From Prunella strophiata (Eukaryota; Chordata; Aves; Passeriformes; Prunellidae), in the NCBI GenBank assembly GCA_036583965.1, contig JAZBQD010000018.1:15788867-15852866 (forward strand): 64,000 bases of DNA, given 5' to 3'. The first letter of the stretch is position 1. Each line of letters starts with the position of its first letter. Positions 59,501 to 64,000 of the stretch are shown in pieces. The position numbers and the translations under genes are program-made. The notes under the pieces are model-generated. The model worked only from the letters and a program-made list of their open reading frames with translations. It was not told the origin of the DNA and did not search any database.

Positions 59501-62500
59501 TTGTAGAAACATTTTATAAATACACAGGGGGAAAGGGAGACACATGTTCTTGTATTACTTTAATCTGCTTATAGTTGGACTTAAATTTGATACATTCAAG
59601 TAACAGAAAAAAATGTTTGAATGAAGAAAGTGAATAAAGCTGTGTTGTTTTGTTAAGTTGCTCACCTACTTCAGAAATAACGATTCGCAGAAGTGTCTAG
59701 GAAATTAAGGCAAATAACAAATGGTCTTTCCCTTTGGAAAACAACTCTATATATCCTTTAAAAAAAAATAAATAAAAGCCCAACTGACCACAGAACAACA
59801 GCAAAAACACCAACAAAATTAAAGAAAAAACCACAGTGTAATACCTTGTTTATAATGGCAGTGTATCTGTTGCTAAACATCTTAGACTTCCAATTTTTCT
59901 AGAAAAGACAAATGTAGGAAGCTGGAGTTGTCTTTAGAGCTTTGAAGGATGTCTGACTGCTTACAGATTGATCAGCCTAAGTAGGCCTAAAATCTTTTCC
60001 AGGTATTTAAACAAATTTGTTAAGTCTGGTTTTAAAAAGGATGCATCTGTCTCCTGTATTTAAAATACTGATAGATGCCAGTGAATGGCACATAGCTGGA
60101 ACATAATCTTTTTTTTGAGTTGTCAGGCTGCAGGCAGCCTGACATATTTCAGGTGAAAGAGGAATTCCCCATCCCACTCCCCAGTTTGTCCCTTTCCTCA
60201 ATTCCCTGCCAAATATATAGACCTGTAAGAAGATTGCTATGCTTATAAATACTTTAATTAAGTTGTTTGTGTATTTAAAAAACAATCCAAACAAACAAAA
60301 ACCCAACCCAAAAACATTAACAATTACTTGCAGTTTTTAAATCAGTATTTTGAAAAGTCTTTTTAAAGCTTTGTCTGAGCCATCACTAAAACCATCACTG
60401 GGAAGTAAAGTTGCTTCACTAATTGGGAGGGAAATCTTTAAATATTGGTTTTTCCCTCACCATTCCAACAGCCAGCACAGCTTGCCAACTTTGAGAGGCT
60501 GACATCACTTTAGAGAAGATGTAACATTTGTGGTTTGTGTTTTGATTTTGTGTGTATGTTTTCATGAATCTGATAAATATTTTTAATTGCCTGGAAATTC
60601 CTGCAAGCTGAGGTGGAAGATGTAAACTTGAAAGACTTGTCAATATAAGCAGCCAGATTCTCATTAGGAAGCTGATGCCAAGGAGGAGATGTAGTGAGAA
60701 GGGGAAAGCTGTCACCAAGAAAATAACTCAAAGGATTGAAACCTCTAGATGGTGAAATTCCCCACAGACTGACATTCATCAGGTTGCATGTGGCTTTAGC
60801 AGCTGCTGGCAACTATCTGTGCTGTTTGTTAGACTGCACAAAAGTGGTTATTTTAGAGCACACAGACTTCAGAGGAAAACAGCTTGCTGTGAGGATAGTG
60901 CTTTTTCTTGTTAGCTCCACTTGACTTTAATTGTTATGCCACTAGTTGATTTTGGATGGAAAAGTTATGCTGGTATTTGTTTGTTTGTTTCTTATTTTTA
61001 TAAATGTAGTACAAGAGAATGGGTGACAGAAGCTGTGACAGAAATGAGTCTGAACCAAAGTGGAACAGAGGAAAGCTCAGTGGTCAAGCATTCATTGGAA
61101 AGAAACTTAGAAAGTATGGGGGAGAAAAAAAAAAGTTTTCCATTCTGGAAGTTTGCAATATTCCTGAAACTGATGTCATGATTTGGAGCTACTGTTTTTG
61201 ATGTTTAATCTTCTTTGGCATTGTAAAAAGAGAGAGTATATGACACACACATGAAAACATGGGTGGTAGTGTGACTAAAAACTGTTAAGCAGTGAAAGAG
61301 GCAACCATGAACAGAGAAAAGAAAAAATCCAAAAACCTCAGAGCTGATTGCAGACAGACCAAACATCTTTTTCTTGGTCGCAGCTCGTGTTTGATGGCTG
61401 AGGTTTCAAAGGAAGTAGTCCCCCACAGATGCTCAGTTTCTCTGTGCATTGGCAGCAGCCCAGGGCTTTCCCAGGAAACTGCCAGCTGGCTGGGTGTTTG
61501 TGTGTGGTGCAGGTGTACTGGAGAGCTCTGCTCCTCAGGATGCTCTTCTGGCTGTCAGCAATTATCAGCTGAATGGCACAGAAAGCTCAACGTGCATTTT
61601 GGCTCTTTTTTCAAGCCCAAGCAAACTATCTTTTTATTTGTAATAACAGCAGTTATTTTCTTCTTTGTTGCTAAATCTAACTTAAAGAATGCCAGTGTCC
61701 TTCCTGTCAGGTTGTACACTCTCAGAAGTAGGGATAAATCGCACAAATGGCAGGGAAAACTTTGCTTTAAAAGTCACTGTGACCAGGGATAACTGGAGCT
61801 GATGGTATCTTCATTGTTTATAGGTAGGGTTTTTTCACAGTCTGCTCCAGGGACACCACCAAAGACAATAACCATCTCTGAGAGTGGAGTCATTGGATCA
61901 TCTTTGAGTACAACAACACAACAGACACCGAATAAAATAGCTATCTCACCACTCAAATCCCCCAATAAGGTAAGGACCTGTTCTGGCTGCAGCCTTCTAT
62001 CCCTCCTGCACAGTGGTCTGAATGGAGCTCTCTGTGTCTTTGCTACAAGCTGTTTATTATCTCTCCAGAGATAATAAACATGTCTCCAGAGTCCATAAAA
62101 ATATCTCCAGAGTCTCCATTTTGCATCACAATGCTCTGTGGTAATGCCCTAATTTAGATTTTTTTCAACTGGCTCCCTTATTATGGTTTTAGGCAGATAT
62201 GCATTACTGCATAGTTTCCCATTCCTTGCCATTTCTTGCCATTCCCTAAGCATTGGTTCTGAGAGCAGCTGTTCCCTCTTAGCCAAGCACTCAAACTATT
62301 TTTAATGCCTTCAGAAAACATCAACAGGCTGTTTAAGAGGAGACCTCAATAATATTAATAGGTCAGCACTTATTAACCATTGCCTGCTACTGCACAGGCA
62401 ATTTAGTCCTCCCTGATCACTTCTGAAGTAAATGAGCTTTGCAGTGGTCCTTGACAGACACAGAGCTGGAGATTGGCACAGGTCGAGGTGACACTTGTGT

Positions 62501-63582
62501 TTTAGATTTGATAATTGTCTTGAGAAGAGGAATATTGCTGGAGAAAGGGAGATAGGGGGACAAGATGCATAGTGCAGGCAAACTAAAATACCATGTATAC
62601 AAACAAAGTAAGAATAAAGAATTATTGTAGTTTGGCTGTGCTTTAGTGATGTAATGTTTTACAGATGGAGTAAAAGACTTGTGTTTGACAATTATTAGTA
62701 TGAGAAGCAACATAAAGAGGAAGTTAACTTTTATTCTAAAGTTACTTTAACTAGAAGTGAGTGTGAAAAACCTCTTTAGGGTTACATCTTGAATTTACTG
62801 TTGATAAGTAATTCTAAGTATCTGATTTTTCTTAAAACATAAGGTAGTTTAGAACAAAAATTTAAAAACCAGCCTTGGAAGGGGTGTGGTTATATAGAGT
62901 GTTTAAACACTGCACTCTGCAGAAATGTGGTCAGAAGACTGGATCTCTGTGGGAAACTGCAGTGTAGATTTAAAAGTACTGATGTTCTTAGACTTTGAAT
63001 CGGTAGTGTGAAGTGAGAATTTTCTTTAAAATTCCTATTCATGATTAAATACTCATTGTACCAATTGTAATGCTTTTATTTAGAAGATCCCTCTTGACAA
63101 TGCTCAGGCTTCAATGGGACCATTTCCTTAAAAAAACCCTGACAAAACAAATGAAAAGACAACCCCTCACTCCCCCAGATGCTGTGCTAGGTTTCTGCAG
63201 GAGCCTTTTGCTGCTGGAAACCAGTGATGCCTTCCAGCTCCTAAAGGCTCTATTTGCTGTTGTTACAGCTGGACCCTGTGTGAGTTGTGGATAAATGCAG
63301 CACCCTTGTTCACAGAAAGAGCTCTGTTCTGGTGGAGAGCTGTGCTGTCCTGAGGAGGGGAATGTGTATGTACAGGGTCCTGTATCCTGCACAGAGGTTT
63401 AAACTGCTTTTTGTTTTGCCAAGCAGCTAACAGTGGTGTCAGTGGCCTCCCAGCCTCCCAACTCCCCCCAGAAGACGGTGGGCGTCCCACTGAATGTAGC
63501 GTTAGGACAGCAGATCCTCACAGTGCAGCAGTCAGCACCCTCCTCCCCTGGGAAGGCTATAGTCAACCACACAACCACCCAG
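52808..63582 (+). CDS. LIN54: Protein lin-54 homolog, N-terminal part (4 coding exons; continues beyond window)
   Basis: LIN54 is the sequence-specific DNA-binding subunit of the MuvB core, which joins p130/E2F4 (DREAM, repressing) or B-MYB/FOXM1 (activating) at CHR elements of cell-cycle promoters. Four exons in correct phase give residues 1-372: [20 protein letters not shown] at the start, then the Ser/Thr/Gln-rich region with [39 protein letters not shown] and [13 protein letters not shown]. The start ATG follows ACA and has G at +4. The tandem cysteine-rich CXC domains that contact DNA are encoded further on and are not in this window. The gene is divergent from COPS4 across a shared CpG island, as expected for this neighbour pair in vertebrates. 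Identity is certain; the model is partial only because the window ends. Confidence 0.97.
53501..59055 (+). other. LIN54: LIN54 intron 2, nothing else recognised
   Basis: 5.5 kb intron with no supported nested gene or transposon. The GC-moderate stretch near 57,540-57,740 has open frames on both strands that look compositional. Confidence 0.6.
59056..59176 (+). CDS. LIN54: LIN54 second coding exon
   Basis: 121 bases, residues 232-272 ([20 protein letters not shown] to [10 protein letters not shown] plus split Gly). Acceptor ttttag. The donor is G|gttgta, which is weak, but phase and homology fix it. Confidence 0.96.
59177..61823 (+). other. LIN54: LIN54 intron 3, nothing else recognised
   Basis: 2.6 kb AT-rich intron. 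A 166-codon frame at 61,292-61,792 has no recognisable product and no splice support. Confidence 0.6.
61824..61969 (+). CDS. LIN54: LIN54 third coding exon
   Basis: 146 bases, residues 272-320 ([20 protein letters not shown] to [12 protein letters not shown]). Acceptor tttatag, donor gtaagg, phase 0. Confidence 0.96.
61970..63426 (+). other. LIN54: LIN54 intron 4, nothing else recognised
   Basis: 1.5 kb intron. A small tandem of 'tctccagag' units lies near 62,061-62,115. No gene. Confidence 0.6.
63427..63582 (+). CDS. LIN54: LIN54 fourth coding exon
   Basis: 156 bases, residues 321-372 ([20 protein letters not shown] to AIVNHTTTQ). Acceptor ccaagcag, donor gtacag, phase 0. The exon length is a multiple of three with phase 0 at both ends, so it could be skipped without shifting frame. 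Confidence 0.94.
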
Positions 63583-64000
63583 GTACAGACTGACTTTCCT
63601 TTGTCTTCTGCTGTGTCTGTGTCATTGCTTGCTGGAAACTGCAGGGTTGGACCATGGGCTGGCAGCGGTCATCCACCGGTGTTTTTGGAATGGTGTTGGC
63701 TTAGGAATTGGCAAAAGTAATGCCCCAAGTGTATACTTCTTCAGTTGAGGGGTGCAAACCATTGCAAGCCCATACAAGGGTGTGCTGTTAGAAAGTAGCT
63801 TTCCAACCTGGAAAGCCCCACTTGGTGCAAACTCTTGTTTCTGTGTACTGAATCTCCCAAGTCACATGAAGAACTCTATGACGCGAGGAGAAGTTCTTTG
63901 GGTGGTTCTCTCTCTTCTGCCAATGTTTCTATGCCACTGCCTAGGGCTGCTTTCCAGGTATTTCTGAGGTTTGCAGCAGTGAAGTTCATATTTCTGCTGT
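63583..64000 (+). other. LIN54: Start of LIN54 intron 5
   Basis: No further LIN54 exon is visible before the window ends. Confidence 0.7.

Noticed and set aside
61292..61792. 166-codon plus-strand frame within LIN54 intron 3
   Set aside because: Lies between two correctly phased LIN54 exons, with no splice sites or homology to support it as an exon.

Overview
The window looks like a bird autosome, probably a passerine. It has low gene density and small-intron vertebrate genes. CR1-type LINE fragments appear in both orientations, including remnants of ORF1 and of the reverse transcriptase. One LTR-like block resembles avian endogenous retroviral LTRs. I see no bacterial-style operons, CRISPR arrays or RNA genes.

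Two genes are certain. COPS4 (COP9 signalosome subunit 4) lies on the minus strand at 27.37-35.65 kb, and all ten coding exons can be placed to the base. LIN54 (DNA-binding subunit of the MuvB core of DREAM) lies on the plus strand. Its noncoding first exon or exons are near 36.0-36.65 kb, a first intron of about 16.6 kb follows, and four coding exons lie at 52.81-63.58 kb, giving residues 1-372. The rest of LIN54, including its cysteine-rich DNA-binding CXC domains, is beyond the right edge. The genes are divergent and share one CpG island (about 35.2-36.96 kb). It holds ETS, E2F, YY1, E-box and CDE/CHR-like motifs. The CHR motif is the type of site that LIN54 protein itself binds.

From 1 to 26.9 kb lies intergenic sequence downstream of COPS4 with no gene I can recognise. 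It contains CR1 fragments near 4.0 and 23.0-23.6 kb, an LTR-like element near 18.4-18.9 kb, two pairs of diverged repeats, a (A)40 tract, an isolated GC/CpG-rich patch near 24.25-24.66 kb, and some exon-like open stretches on the minus strand that I could not assign. LIN54 intron 1 holds CR1 pieces (37.0-37.5, about 42.55-42.79, 45.8-46.9 kb) and an 876-bp near-identical tandem duplication (47,319-49,066).

The points most worth a second look are: (1) a one-base excess in the last COPS4 exon that shifts the frame before the conserved C-terminus; (2) the tandem duplication, whose two copies differ largely by single-base indels, which together with (1) may mean residual assembly error; (3) a CDE/CHR-like element in the LIN54 promoter, suggesting possible autoregulation by MuvB/DREAM; (4) the isolated CpG-rich patch 3' of COPS4. 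I found no convincing undescribed biological system.
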